Source: Phaeosaccion multiseriatum
Taxonomy: Eukaryota > Ochrophyta, other classes
Assembly: GCA_965112735.1 (NCBI GenBank)
Contig: OZ218956.1
Span: 1,178,001-1,242,000, forward strand
Reading direction: 5' to 3'
DNA: 64,000 bases
A program made the translations under genes and the position numbers. Shown in pieces: positions 1 to 10,702 of this stretch (positions are counted from its first letter, which is position 1; each line of letters begins with the position of its first letter). Below the pieces are notes generated by a model. It saw only the letters and a list, made by a program, of their open reading frames with translations, was not told where the DNA came from and did no database searches.

Positions 1-1
1 G

Positions 2-3000
2 ACGCAGGACGCCTTTGGCAAGATCGGACGTGGTCTGGCCGAGTACGTCTGGGGGGAGGACACGACGAGGACGGCAGAAGATGCCATGGCCCTGGCTCTT
101 TCGCAATGGTCAGAGGACCTCGTCAGCGTCCTACGCAAGCTTGCGGAGGGCCAACAGCCGACCGACGAGGAGCTCCGACTGGCCAACGTGGGCAAGTACG
201 ACTACAAGGCGCGCTCGTTCCCCAACGCCACCCCCAAGGACGAGAAAATGAACTACATCGTCCACCACTTCCTGCCTCTGCATTGTGCGGACGCCGTCGC
301 CTCCGAACTTGAACGTGTCGGCGAGTTCCAGGTGGCCGGCAAGGTCAAAGCCCGCGCTGCACAGGCTACTGGAGATGTATTCTGCGTGGGAGTCACTTCG
401 GGCGAGGGCAGAGACGATTGCCCGCTCAGGTATGACGGTATGACACTTTGCTTTTTACCATTGACTTATTTACAACACCTGTGGCTGTGGGCCGCTTTTC
501 TCTTATTTTGGATTTGACCAACGCCCGCCCGGTGCACCCTCTCCCCAGGTATCATCCGGAGACCTACAACGACGACCAGTACAAGAAACGCCGCCCCTCG
601 GGTTCGAAGCCAACGACCTGCTCGTTTTGGGTTCTCCTCTGTGCATGCTTTCACACGGGCTGCCTTGACGAGTACGGCGACCTTCTCCGGGTCTACAAAT
701 GGAGGTCGGGGGGACCAAAGGAAGAGTCCATCGCCCACGAGACCCTCATGATCTTGGGGCCCTTGGGCGGCATCCTAAACCATAATTGCTTGAACAAGCA
801 AATTGGGCGTGGATTTACGCACGACCAGTGCTCACGTGGAGGTGAGTTGATGATCGGCGGTGGCAAGCAAGGGAAGCGGGACGTCCTCGGCGTGGGTTGG
901 TGAGACTCAAACGCAAATGACTCAAGTTTTCTCCCTTTCCTTCCTTCCTTGTTCAGGTGCCAGCGATGCCCATGAAGAGTACAAGAGGGAGCATCAGTGG
1001 CCCGACGGACAGACCAAGTGGATCCTGGGCGGTAAGGTTACAGGGCGTGTGTGAGGGTGTATTTTCTTCCCTTCGTGTGTGGGGTCGAGTCATGACTGTT
1101 ACCCCTCATTCCTCTACAATTCTCTCTTCTCTTTGCTTCTCTTTCCTCCTTCCTTCCTTCCTTGTTCAGGTATCACCGACGCAAAGCCTGCTACCAAACA
1201 GGCAAACGGCTACGGCGAGCAGGACACCAAGTGGAACGTGGCCGGTGAGGATACAAGAGTGGTGTGACGTTTGCGTTTCCTTCGTAGCTAGGGGGGTTTG
1301 AGTCCGTGGAAATCCTTGCCATGTGATGTGACTAACGAATGCACCTTTCCCTTGCCTTCTTGCTTATGCAGGTAGGATAGGAGGTAAGTCAACAACAGTG
1401 GCAGCTATATGACGGTCGATTTCCTTCGTAGGGGGGCGAGGGTGAGGGGTCATTACGTCCACACGTGGCTGTGTGTCCAGTCGTATGCCACCGCCACGTC
1501 CTGCCTTTGAAAACCACGAACCCTTGTGTCTCTTGTGCGTGAAGGTCGCAAGTGCCTGCTTGGCCGCTCCACCAACGAAGCCAACGCCGCGGCCACGGCA
1601 GATCGGGCGGAAGCGGACGAGGAGCTGCGCCAGCTTGGAGACACGGACGATGAGGAGGACGAGGACCACAGACGGAGGCGCTTGGCAGCGAAAGAGAAGA
1701 AGCGGGAGGCAGTGAAGGTCATGGATGACCATGCCCGTGCTGCACCGATCCGGAAGAGAGCAGGTACGTTTTGTGCTTTAGCTAGCTCGATGGATCGCCA
1801 CAGTGCGAAAGGAGGTATGGTTTCCTGATGGTGCATTTCCTTCGCTTTGTATGTCCCACATTTTGCCAGGCAGACTTGCGCCGCATTCCATTCCATTCGA
1901 GTGGAGAAGCATCATGTGACTAACGAATGCATACTTCTCTTGCCTTCTTGCTTGTTCAGGCACGAACGGAGGTAAGCCAAGTACAGTTCCTTGCTTCGCA
2001 GTGGGGCTAGGCTACCCGTGCATCCGTGACGCCGCCCCTCAGCTCATTCCATGGGAAGTGACTAAGCAATGCAATGCCTGCTTCCCTTGCTTATTCAGGT
2101 CCGAAAGATGCATTGCCTGCTACCAAAAAGGCACGGGGCTACGCTGAAGGAGACACCAAGTGGAACAGGGCCGGTAAGATTACAGGAGTGCTGTGAGTTT
2201 GCGTTTCTTTCGTAGTGGCTGGTGATTTCCCACCACACGCGTGTGTGGGTGTGTGTGTCCGGTCTAATGCCAAAGGAAACCATGAACCCTTGTTTCTCTC
2301 GTGCGTGAAGGTCCCAAAAGCCTGATTGGCCGCTCCACCAGGAACGCCCGCGACGAGGCCATGGCGACTTTGGCGAAAGTGGACGAGGAGCGGCGCCAGC
2401 TGAGAAACCCGGGCGAGGAGGAGGACGAGGACCACAGACAGAGGCGCTTGGCGGCGGAGGAGAAGGAGCGGGGGGCAGAGAAGGTCATAGAGGACTTTGA
2501 CCGTGCTTACAAGCACCGGCAGAAATCAGGTACAGTATGGATGTGACTGTGTGCGTGCTCTAGCTCGAGAGTAGTAAGGTTCTTGCTTCTTTTTATCAGC
2601 CCCGTGAATGCCTTTGCTCCTCGCACACCCTTTCACCCTTGTTCATTTCCTTTGCAGGTGCGGCGGGCTTGGGGAAAGCAAAGCCGGGCTCAGGTCCGAG
2701 GGGACAGGACCTTTCTGGAAGGAAGCCAAACAACTTCCTGGCCCCATACCGCTTCCTCCCGGGGGAAACGATCAGGACCCGCTTTGGCGGCGTGGAGCGG
2801 ACGAGCGAGCTGCCGCACATCATTGGAGTGTGCAACCGGGATTGCGTGCCTGATTCGTCATCGGCCCTTTACTTCTTCGTCACCGACGCAGACATTTTCG
2901 TGGAGGAGAGGAGGTGCCACTCGTGCCGGGGAGGGTCTTCCCTGGGCTCCCTGAAGGTCACAGAGGCTTGGAACAAGGAGCTGGAACAATCTGAGCTCCC

Positions 3001-3091
3001 CTACCGCCCCGCATCATACGTCACTGTCAAGAAGTACAAAGACGACTTCCTACAGAAGGATGAGATCGTAGTGCGGGGTGGAGATGCGTGA
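2..3091 (+). CDS. Unrecognised modular protein, 5' partial
   Basis: I do not recognise the family. The reading frame is open from the window edge, so the 5' end is missing. Exons inferred from splice sites and phase: 2-429, 549-841, 957-1031, 1170-1244, 1372-1383, 1545-1763, 1960-1971, 2099-2173, 2311-2529, 2658-3091. This gives 613 residues ending in VVRGGDA and a TGA stop. Every intron after 841 is phase 1, so each internal exon can be added or skipped without a frameshift. A 75-nt exon (ending in DTKWN or QTKWI), a 12-nt microexon and a 219-nt charged exon (GRST, then EEDEDH-type acidic and RRLAA-type basic segments) recur as duplicated modules. The last exon holds a compact 144-residue region with cysteines in CNRDC and CHSC. 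No signal peptide or membrane segment is visible. Splice sites fit well; the function is unknown. Confidence 0.7.
957..2529 (+). repeat. Tandem duplication of exon-intron modules inside the first gene
   Basis: Three 75-nt exons (957-1031, 1170-1244, 2099-2173) are diverged copies; the last two share a core reading PATK-x-A-x-GY and DTKWN. Two 219-nt exons (1545-1763 and 2311-2529) are also copies, sharing GRST, EEDEDH and RRLAA. Two 12-nt microexons (1372-1383 and 1960-1971) precede a 219-nt and a 75-nt exon respectively. The introns were copied too: the phrase GTGACTAACGAATGCA or close variants occurs near 1329, 1917 and 2057, and TTTCCTTCGTAG-like stretches recur. Confidence 0.8.
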
Positions 3092-3206
3092 ATGACCCGC
3101 TACATCGGTAGGGTAGAGGCATCTATCTCATGCTAGCTACAGCCAGAAGCACTCACAGCGCATAGAGAGGAGTATAGAATATAGTTCGTACAACACACCT
3201 AACCCG

Positions 3207-6049
3207 CTACATCGGTATATTGCCATTGCACGCGGCCAAGTGGACACTGTACGGTGGCTGCATGCCAATGCGCATGGTTTCTGTGTATGGGATGGTCTTC
3301 TTTGCGAATTTGCGGTGCGCTTGCTCCAGAACTTCTAGCACTGCTGCAGCGGCTCCGCTCCGAAGAAGTGGGTTGCGAGTGGGACAAGAGGGCTTGTCAT
3401 CAAAGTCACTTTCCTGACTTGGGCACAAGCGCCGCCATACAAGAAGTCATCCTATGCAAAATGAAAGAAACACAAACCACACCTCCGCTTGCGTGCCCCA
3501 CCTACATCTCTACACCTCTGTGGGTCATATCGTAGCTAGGTCCTCAGCCGCAGTCTCGATACACACTCTCCAGAGTCTCGTTCAAGAAGCTGACTTGCGC
3601 GTGCGTTTCCATTCGCCTCCTGACACCACTGCTCCTACTGCCGCAGCACTCGACTTGAAGGCTCACGTGCTGGGGAGAGAGGGGCTTGGGGGCGGGGAGG
3701 ACTCGTCCTAGACTGGCCTCGCTAAGCAGAGCAATGTTCTTGACGATGGCGAGGTCGTGTTGGCGCGGGACGAGCAAGGCGGCGAAAAGAGGGTGTCGGG
3801 GGGGGGCGGGGTCGAGGGGGCGGTGAGACGAATAGCCACAGCCAAGGCTGACGCTCTGCGAGTCCTCACCTCCCCCGCCCCTCAGCCGTCTGTCTCACCT
3901 GCTCGTGTGAGCTCTGCCCCAGGAGGGTGTCGGGGTTGTTGGCGAGCGCTTCCCAACAATCAACCTACGCCAGACAGTTGGATGGGATGGAGGCAGAGAA
4001 TACAGTGCGTCAAGGCTGTGCTTGGGTTCTAGTGGTGCATCACTCCACTTGCGTCTTTCGGTTGAGTGAGTGCACTTGACCTGCACGCCTGACCTTTCTG
4101 AGCTCGGTCTCCACCGCTCGCAGTACCCGCTTCATGGCTCCCGTCCGTCCCTCGGCGCTGTCCTCGGCCTTCTTGGCATGGGCAAGCTGCTTGGAGGCCT
4201 ACTGGGCGCCGGGCGGGGGGGGTCAGTCCGAAAGGAGTGGAGGCAAAAGGGGAGCGGAGCATAGAACAAGGGCGGAGGCGAGTGGGGGCGTACATGCGTT
4301 ATAGGCACACACTCACCCAGTTACTGTCATCCTCTCTCTCTCTCTGTTGCTTATCTGCTTGTCTGTCTTGACTCTCTGTCGATGACCCTTGCTTCTGTTT
4401 TCTCTCCCAGCACCCTCATTGTTTCACTCTCTAGTACCTCGTTGTCCATCTTGATCCTCTCCCCCTCCCTCCCTCCCTCCCTCCCTCCCTCCCTCCCTCC
4501 CTCCCTCCCGCCTTCCCGTCCCACCCACCTTCAGAAATGCCTCTGCCTCCGTGCTGATCTGCTCTTTCCGAGCCACCGCCAGCAGATGCGAGGCGGAGCA
4601 AACAGAGGCGCACATTTGTCGCGCTACCACGGTCTCCGCTGCCAGCTCCTTGTCCTACGGTTCAAGACAAGAGGCAGAGCGGAATGAGCAACATATGAGA
4701 GGGCAGTGTGAAGGAGAAGGGGTTTAAGAAGGAAGAATGACATGCTGATAGGGTTGTTGAATGAAAAGGGTTTGTTTTGTGGTCGAGGAAGTGAAGCTTG
4801 TAATAGGCGATGGTTTTCCCGCCCAGCCAGCCCCCGTTGCAATAGTGACGTGACACGATCGAAGGGTCACACGATTGACGATGAAGAGTACGCAGTAACA
4901 CAAGCAATGGCTCGTAACGGCGGGTAGTTAGCTGATAGCACCTGTACTGCTCTATCCGCCGCGGCCTCCAGCAGCCTGACGTCGACCTCTGCTTGTTCCT
5001 CCACAAGTCTGCACGCAGCCATCGCCTTCGTCCTGCTGAGACGCAGAGCTTCCTGCTTCTCCTGCACGTCTCGCCGTATGGTCTGAAGGAGCATGGCAGG
5101 GGTGTGCGGGAGGCAGTGTGTAGCGTGAGGTTTGGCGTGAGATAGGTGTGGGTGTGTGTGAGAGAGCGTCCCCGTAGAAAGGGTGTGCATGTTACCTGCG
5201 TCTCCAGCATTATCTCATTCTTGATGCTCTGCTCTAGGTCCAAAACAGTCTGTTGTAGCAAAGGAAGGGTGTGGGTGCATGCATGCATGCGAGCGAGCGA
5301 GCGAGCTGGCTGTGAGCGTGAGTGGTGTGACCCAGCCAAGCATCCCCGTCAAGCCGGTCATCCCACCACGTGTACTGTACAAAGGGGGGGGTGCATGACG
5401 TCACGGCACAGCAGTAGTAGTGATGACGCATCGCTCCATCCGTCCTTTTCAATCTCACACACCCCTCTCAAACTACTAACGAAGGGTGCGGAGCGGCGGG
5501 GTGTAACAAAAGCAAGGTCCTCTGCTCAAGTGAAGGGCATCACGTACACACCCGGCCTTACCTGCGCATGCCGCTCCTTCTGCATGCTCGCTCTGTGCCC
5601 CCACGCCTCCTCGAGACGCACCGACTGCAGGAGCGTCTTGCCCGCCATCGCACTCGCCTAAGCAAGGAGGAAGGCCGCACGCCCGCCCGCACGCACGCAC
5701 GCACACCGTACATAGGCATATATCCCCCACCCCAGGGAAGGGCAAACCCAAGCAGTGTGAAGGGCATGTGAGGCGTCAGAAGAGGAGGGAAAGAAGGAGA
5801 AGGGTGCGCGTGTGTGTGGTTCTATGCTGCCTGCCTCGGCTGTTGTACGGCGTGAGTGGGTGCGTGGGTGCGTGCGCATGGGAGTCCTGATCCGCAGGTG
5901 CCATGCTCCAACTTTCCTTCCTTCCTCTGGACGAGCATGCATCGCTCTCACCATGTCGGGCGGTACCTCCACATCGGTGATTATCGCGTCGACCACCAGC
6001 ACGCCTTGGGGTCGCAGCGTGCGATTGAGAAGTTCACGCAGGTACTCTC

Positions 6050-6092
<43 letters not shown>

Positions 6093-7931
6093 CGTATCAC
6101 CAACCGCTGACGATGGTGCTGATGCTGGTGCCGGAGTAGCAGCCCCATCCCTTTCATCCTTGCCCTTGCTGCTGTCGTCGACATTAACACCTCGCTGTGC
6201 ACCCAATGGCATGCGCGTGCTACTCTCCGCCTCCTCTCTCCCGCCTCCGCTTGGTCGTGGTGCCTCCGTCGGTGGTGCCGACCTCTGCCCCCCTTCCCTT
6301 CCTCTCCCCTCCCCTCCCCCACTACTAGTCCTACCCCCCCCATCCCTTTCTTCGTTACTGCTGCTCTGACTGTTGCCATCCGGGGCAAAGAACGCCGTTG
6401 CTACACCCTCTCTCCCACTTCCTTCGCCATCGCCTTCGCCTCCTGCCATTGCTCTATGAGCACAAGCCTCGTCAGGAACCACAGATGCTGGGCGTGGCCG
6501 TGACCTTTGGTTTCCATCGATGGATATCCCTCGCCTACACCTACTCGACGATTCCTCCTCTCCTTTCCCTTTGTAAGTGCTCCCCCGTCCATCACAGGCT
6601 GTAGCTCGGTGTGTCAGGTGGACAGCACGAGGGTGCCAATGTTTATCATCGCCACACAATGCACGTGCGCGTAGCGAGGAAGAGACGCTAAAGTCAGTGA
6701 GTGTTTCACCCCTTCCTTTTGCTTAGGGTGGTTCACTTACCTCTCTCATCATTGTCGGCGTCGTCGTCTGCGGGTGCCACTCTCGCGGCGTTGGTAGCGA
6801 CAGGACGTGAAGGAAGCTTCAAGCTCAAACTCCTCCTGGACGTGTTTGCAAAGAAGGTTGGCGCTCTTCCCTCCTCCTCCTCCTCCTCCTGCTGCTGCTG
6901 TCGCTGCTGTTCCTGCTCTCCGATGGTGGGTGTGTGGGGCATCACCAAACCTTTGGGTAGAGCCGCCACCCGTGACCTCCGAACATTGGGGGTGACATTC
7001 TTTATCGGCAAGTGGTCGAGGGCCAACGAAGACTTCCTCCTCTCTGCGGCAACTTTATTCGAGCGGCTGGGCCCTCTCCGAGTGATGTTTCGAACGCTTT
7101 CACACGTTCTTGACCGAACCAGTGCTCGTATGGCCTCCTCCAGACACGATTCCAGCTGTTGTGCGTCCAAGGGTTGGGAGCGAAAGGGAGACACAGAAAA
7201 ATCTTGAAGGGATGCTTCCCTATATAATCGCACGTAAGAAGCGAAAGAAGCACAATTTTAACAGACCAACCTGAGAATTCAGCCCCCGCGGGCCTACTTC
7301 GTACACAAACTTTCGGACGCTCTCCCCGCTCTCTCCTCGACTCTCTTCCCCCATGATGCGCAGCACCAGCAGAACGGCGACGCCCACAAAGACGTTGTCT
7401 ATGGTTAGACATCTTTTGCTCACCCCTTGCCAAGTGAAGTGGCGCTTGGTGACAAGGTGACTCAGCTGCAGTGCGAACAAGATGCCAACAACAGCAACAA
7501 GTAAGTCAAGCAACAAGGCGAATTGATGAGAACTCTCTCCTTGCTTCCCTGTCTGCCGCTCTACTCACCCGTGTAGAAGGGGATACCCAGTGCCACCCAG
7601 CCGGCCAGACTGCGCTGCCCTTGTGGCTCTTGCCCCCCGAGAAGTCCAAGTCTCTGCCTCCCCCAGTCCTCATCAGAGCATAGCATCCCTCCGGTATCAA
7701 TAAAAAGGGCAAAATTCGGTACATTCCGCCCCTGAATGCCGCCGGCATCTGGCATACGAGGACTGTACTCTCGACGCCTCTTCCAGCAGAGTGGCCAGTG
7801 TCGAAGCCACCGAAGATAAGCTCCGCCTCCCCCACCGTCTCCACATTCACTGTCGTAAAAAGGGGATGATCCCCCTCATCCTTTCCCGAAGACCAGACTT
7901 TATCTCTTCGAGTGGTATCCTGCAGCTCCAT
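3207..7931 (-). CDS. SPFH/Band 7 (stomatin-prohibitin-flotillin type) protein
   Basis: SPFH proteins are membrane-associated scaffolds that oligomerise through a Band 7 domain followed by coiled coil. Exons on the minus strand: 7931-7569, 7465-7271, 7155-6741, 6568-5952, 5657-5562, 5249-5196, 5082-4942, 4648-4529, 4198-4094, 3964-3899, 3738-3667, 3413-3207. All junctions keep frame and give 816 residues. Band 7 signatures in order: LIPEGCYALMRTGG and AVWPAGWHWVSP (exon 1), LTIDNVFVGVAVLLVLRI (exon 2), LEEAIRALVRSRT (exon 3), LRPQGVLVVDAIITDVEVPP and AMAG (exons 4-5). The core is interrupted by about 300 residues of low-complexity sequence, including poly-Ala and a copy of the dispersed AVGDT motif. 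Exons 5-10 form a charged helical tail typical of flotillin or erlin. The hydrophobic PFLLIPEG segment may be the membrane anchor. The subfamily is unclear, and the last two exons are the least certain. Confidence 0.82.
4459..4510. repeat. (CCCT)n microsatellite in an intron of the Band 7 gene
   Basis: About 50 bp of CCCT repeats next to the donor of the exon that ends at 4529. In the sense (minus) direction it reads GGGA. Confidence 0.9.
6057..6107 (-). repeat. CAG/GCN repeat with a copy of the dispersed TTGGTGAT motif
   Basis: A coding trinucleotide run (poly-Ala in the Band 7 gene) is directly followed at 6091-6107 by the motif, read as AVGDTT in the sense frame. It is one of 14 copies in the window; its last bases are diverged. 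Confidence 0.85.
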
Positions 7932-8165
7932 GGGGGGAGCTTCTCCTTAGGGAGGTACACGCGGCAAACAACCACGGTATCTATTCGGGAGCACCATCTG
8001 TTCCAGAGCAAGGAGCGAGGACGAAAGGTAATTGGGGAGGAGAAGCACAACAACTTCGAAACGTTTTTTGTTTTTTTGTTTTTTTTTTTGAAATGGAGAA
8101 CCAACTTGAGGAGTTAGACAATAGACGGCACTTAATGGTGTAATAGGAACCAGCTAAAAGGTCAT

Positions 8166-8555
8166 TCCTCCCTCCCTCCCTCCCTCCCTCCCTCCCTCCC
8201 TCCCTCCCTCCCTCCCTCCCTCCCTCCCTCCCTCCCTCCCTCCCTCCCTCCCTCCCTCCCTCCCTCCCTCCCTCCCTCCCTCCCTCCCTCCCTCCCTCCC
8301 TCCCTCCCTCCCTCCCTCCCTCCCTCCCTCCCTCCCTCCCTCCCTCCCTCCCTCCCTCCCTCCCTCCCTCCCTCCCTCCCTCCCTCCCTCCCTCCCTCCC
8401 TCCCTCCCTCCCTCCCTCCCTCCCTCCCTCCCTCCCTCCCTCCCTCCCTCCCTCCCTCCCTCCCTCCCTCCCTCCCTCCCTCCCTCCCTCCCTCCCTCCC
8501 TCCCTCCCTCCCTCCCTCCCTCCCTCCCTCCCTCCCTCCCTCCCTCCCTCCCTCC
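8166..8555. repeat. (TCCC)n satellite, about 97 units
   Basis: About 390 bp of uninterrupted TCCC/GGGA tetranucleotide repeat in the spacer upstream of the Band 7 gene. All frames are open, which creates spurious GGRE and SLPP reading frames. No variant units are visible, suggesting recent expansion or assembler consensus. Confidence 0.97.
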
Positions 8556-8607
8556 GACCCTGGATAAGATTACGGTGTGCGCCGGCGGCATCAGCCCCCG
8601 GCTGGCG

Positions 8608-8708
8608 CATAATCAGTAATAAGGCCAGCTGGAATAATCAGTAATCAGGCCGGCTGGCGCCGGTCATAATCAGTAATCAGGCCGGCTGCGCCGGCCGTAA
8701 TCAGTAAT
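8608..8708. repeat. Tandem repeat with unit about 35-38 bp (TAATCAGTAATCAGGCCGGC)
   Basis: Three to four degenerate copies of a unit containing ATAATCAGTAATCAGGCCGG and a CTGGCGCCGG spacer follow the TCCC satellite. The GCGCCGGC parts are self-complementary. No gene is visible. Confidence 0.8.
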
Positions 8709-9163
8709 CAGATAATCTTGTCCAGGGTCGAGGCCTAGGCCTAGAACCGCCGGCCTAGGGAGAAAAAATGACCGGCCTAGAGCATAGGCTTCTAGGCCAG
8801 TCTGGAGCCGAGCATATAGTATAAGCATATAAGCCCCCCTCGCTCATTTACATGTGAACAAAATTTTTGAGCTCCTGTGGAGTCCTGATGTTGATTCACT
8901 GCCAGAGCTATTGTTTGTCTACTGCTGCCCCTGGTTCTTAGTTCATCTTCCGGCCAGCCAGCCACCCGGCAGCCCACCCGGCCCGGCCCGCCTCGCTAAC
9001 GTTCCATCGCAAAGAGCCAACCCTCGCCATTCTTCGTGCGATCGTATCGTAAAATCAAACAACTTACGTACACGGGAAGGGGGTGGGGTGTGTATAACAT
9101 AATACACTATATACACATCCCTTTTCCTCCCCCCCCCCTCCACCAAATCAAACACGTTTACTC
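8709..9163. other. Non-genic spacer rich in GCCTAGG words
   Basis: No supported gene. From 8728 to 8800 the words GGCCTAG and CCGGCCTAGG recur in both orientations, followed by AT-rich sequence. A similar word cluster occurs at 32910-33235, so this may be the remnant of a dispersed non-coding repeat. The 3' end of the next minus-strand gene lies at 9164. Confidence 0.5.
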
Positions 9164-10664
9164 TCACTTGCGCATCGAGTGGAGCTGCTGCTGCAGGGCC
9201 ACTGCTCGCTCCTTGGCTGCGCTGGCCATCCGCCCGCAGTCCTCCACCCACTCCTCCGCCTGGCCATCGTCGTCGGTCCGAAAGACCGCTTCCCTGCGCC
9301 CCTCCGTGCGGAAGAGGGCCTTGGTGCCCCTGTGCTTGACAAAGCCCCGCAGCCGGAATTCAACCGCATCCGAAATAGAAGGAGATGAGCAGGGTGCTCC
9401 GCCCAATGCGGTCTCTACTACCGCTGCTCCTGCTCCTGCTCCTGCTGCTGCTGCTGGTGCTACTACTGCCGGTGGCGACGGTAGTGGCAGTGGTCCTTCT
9501 CCCTCCATGCTTTGCTTGCCCACCATAACGGTCCGGCTCTCCGCCATCTCAAACGTAAGCGTGGGAGTGACCAACCGCATCACGTCGCGGTCGCTGTCCG
9601 TGCCATCGCAGCAAAGGAGGTTGGTGTCCATGCTGGCCCCCGTAAAAAGTGCCTTGAGTAAGGCCTCTCTGCTGCTGCTGGACTTGCTCGCTGCCTCCTC
9701 CTCCTCCTCCTCCTCCTCCTCTTCCTTCTTGTCCTTCTTGTCCTCCTCCTCCTTTTCCTCCCTCTCCTGCTCCTCCTCCTCCTCCTCCTCCTCCTCCGGC
9801 AGGTCAAACACGTGCAGGAAACTGTCAATGGTGAGCACTCCCACAGCCTCCACCCACACGTCGTCCTCTCCCGTGCCACTTCGCCCTACGGACTTTTTCC
9901 GCTGCATCCTTCCAATGCGCACCGCAAGCGGCGACTGCCTTGCGAAGCGAGACAAGGCTTGCTCCCGACATGTGTCCGCCGCCGCATGCACAGAAGGCGT
10001 GCCCACTACCACTGATGGAGCGCTTTGCGTCCGCCGCACTCTCCACCTCCTCGGCGGCAGGTCTGGATCGTCACGGTGGGCATCTGATCCCCCTCCTCCT
10101 CCTCTTCCTCCTGCTGCTGCTGCCGCGGCGGCGGCGTTGTTGGCCATTGTCACCCTTGTAATAATGTCCTTCAACTCAATCTGAATGCCCTCCACCTTGG
10201 TCGCCATGCCATCCAGTGCCGTCGAAATCGCGCTGGAAATACCCTCGGGCATGTCCCTTCTTTCCTGCCCCACCTCTCCCACCCAGGCGGCCTGCCTACA
10301 TGCCATGAAGCTGTTCACGGCCTGCTTGACCTCCAGGCGAGACAAGCGAATCATTGACCGCACCTTGGTAAACAAGGCCTGGAGCCGGAGCAGCATGCTC
10401 TGAAAGAGACTCTGCTGTTGCCGCACCGCCCCATGGTACTGAAAGGTGGCAAGCCACTGGCAATTACTCAGGGCGGCTGCTGTCAGCGTGCTGGTGCTTC
10501 CTCTCCTGCCCTCCATGCGGTCGACGGTGCGGGAGAAGGTCGCCACCGCGTTCTGAAACCGCCGCTCGACGTCGGCATTGACGCTGTGCAGAATGTCCAT
10601 AATTCCACACCCCCTCTCCTTCACCGCCCGGGAGATTCGCCTCACCTCCGCCTGTGTTTGTTTG

Positions 10665-10702
<38 letters not shown>

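Noticed and set aside
448-903. Independent small gene starting at 448
   Set aside because: Its conserved-looking part starts exactly at a 3' splice site (549) and continues exon 1 in frame, so it is an internal exon.
6938-6950. Another TTGGTGAT 8-mer (reverse strand at 6941-6948) in the Band 7 gene
   Set aside because: It has no CAG/GCN context and no match beyond 8-9 bases, so it is within chance expectation.
7981-8610. Long minus-strand frame reading GGRE repeats
   Set aside because: It is the TCCC satellite, open in all frames; no real N- or C-terminal protein sequence.
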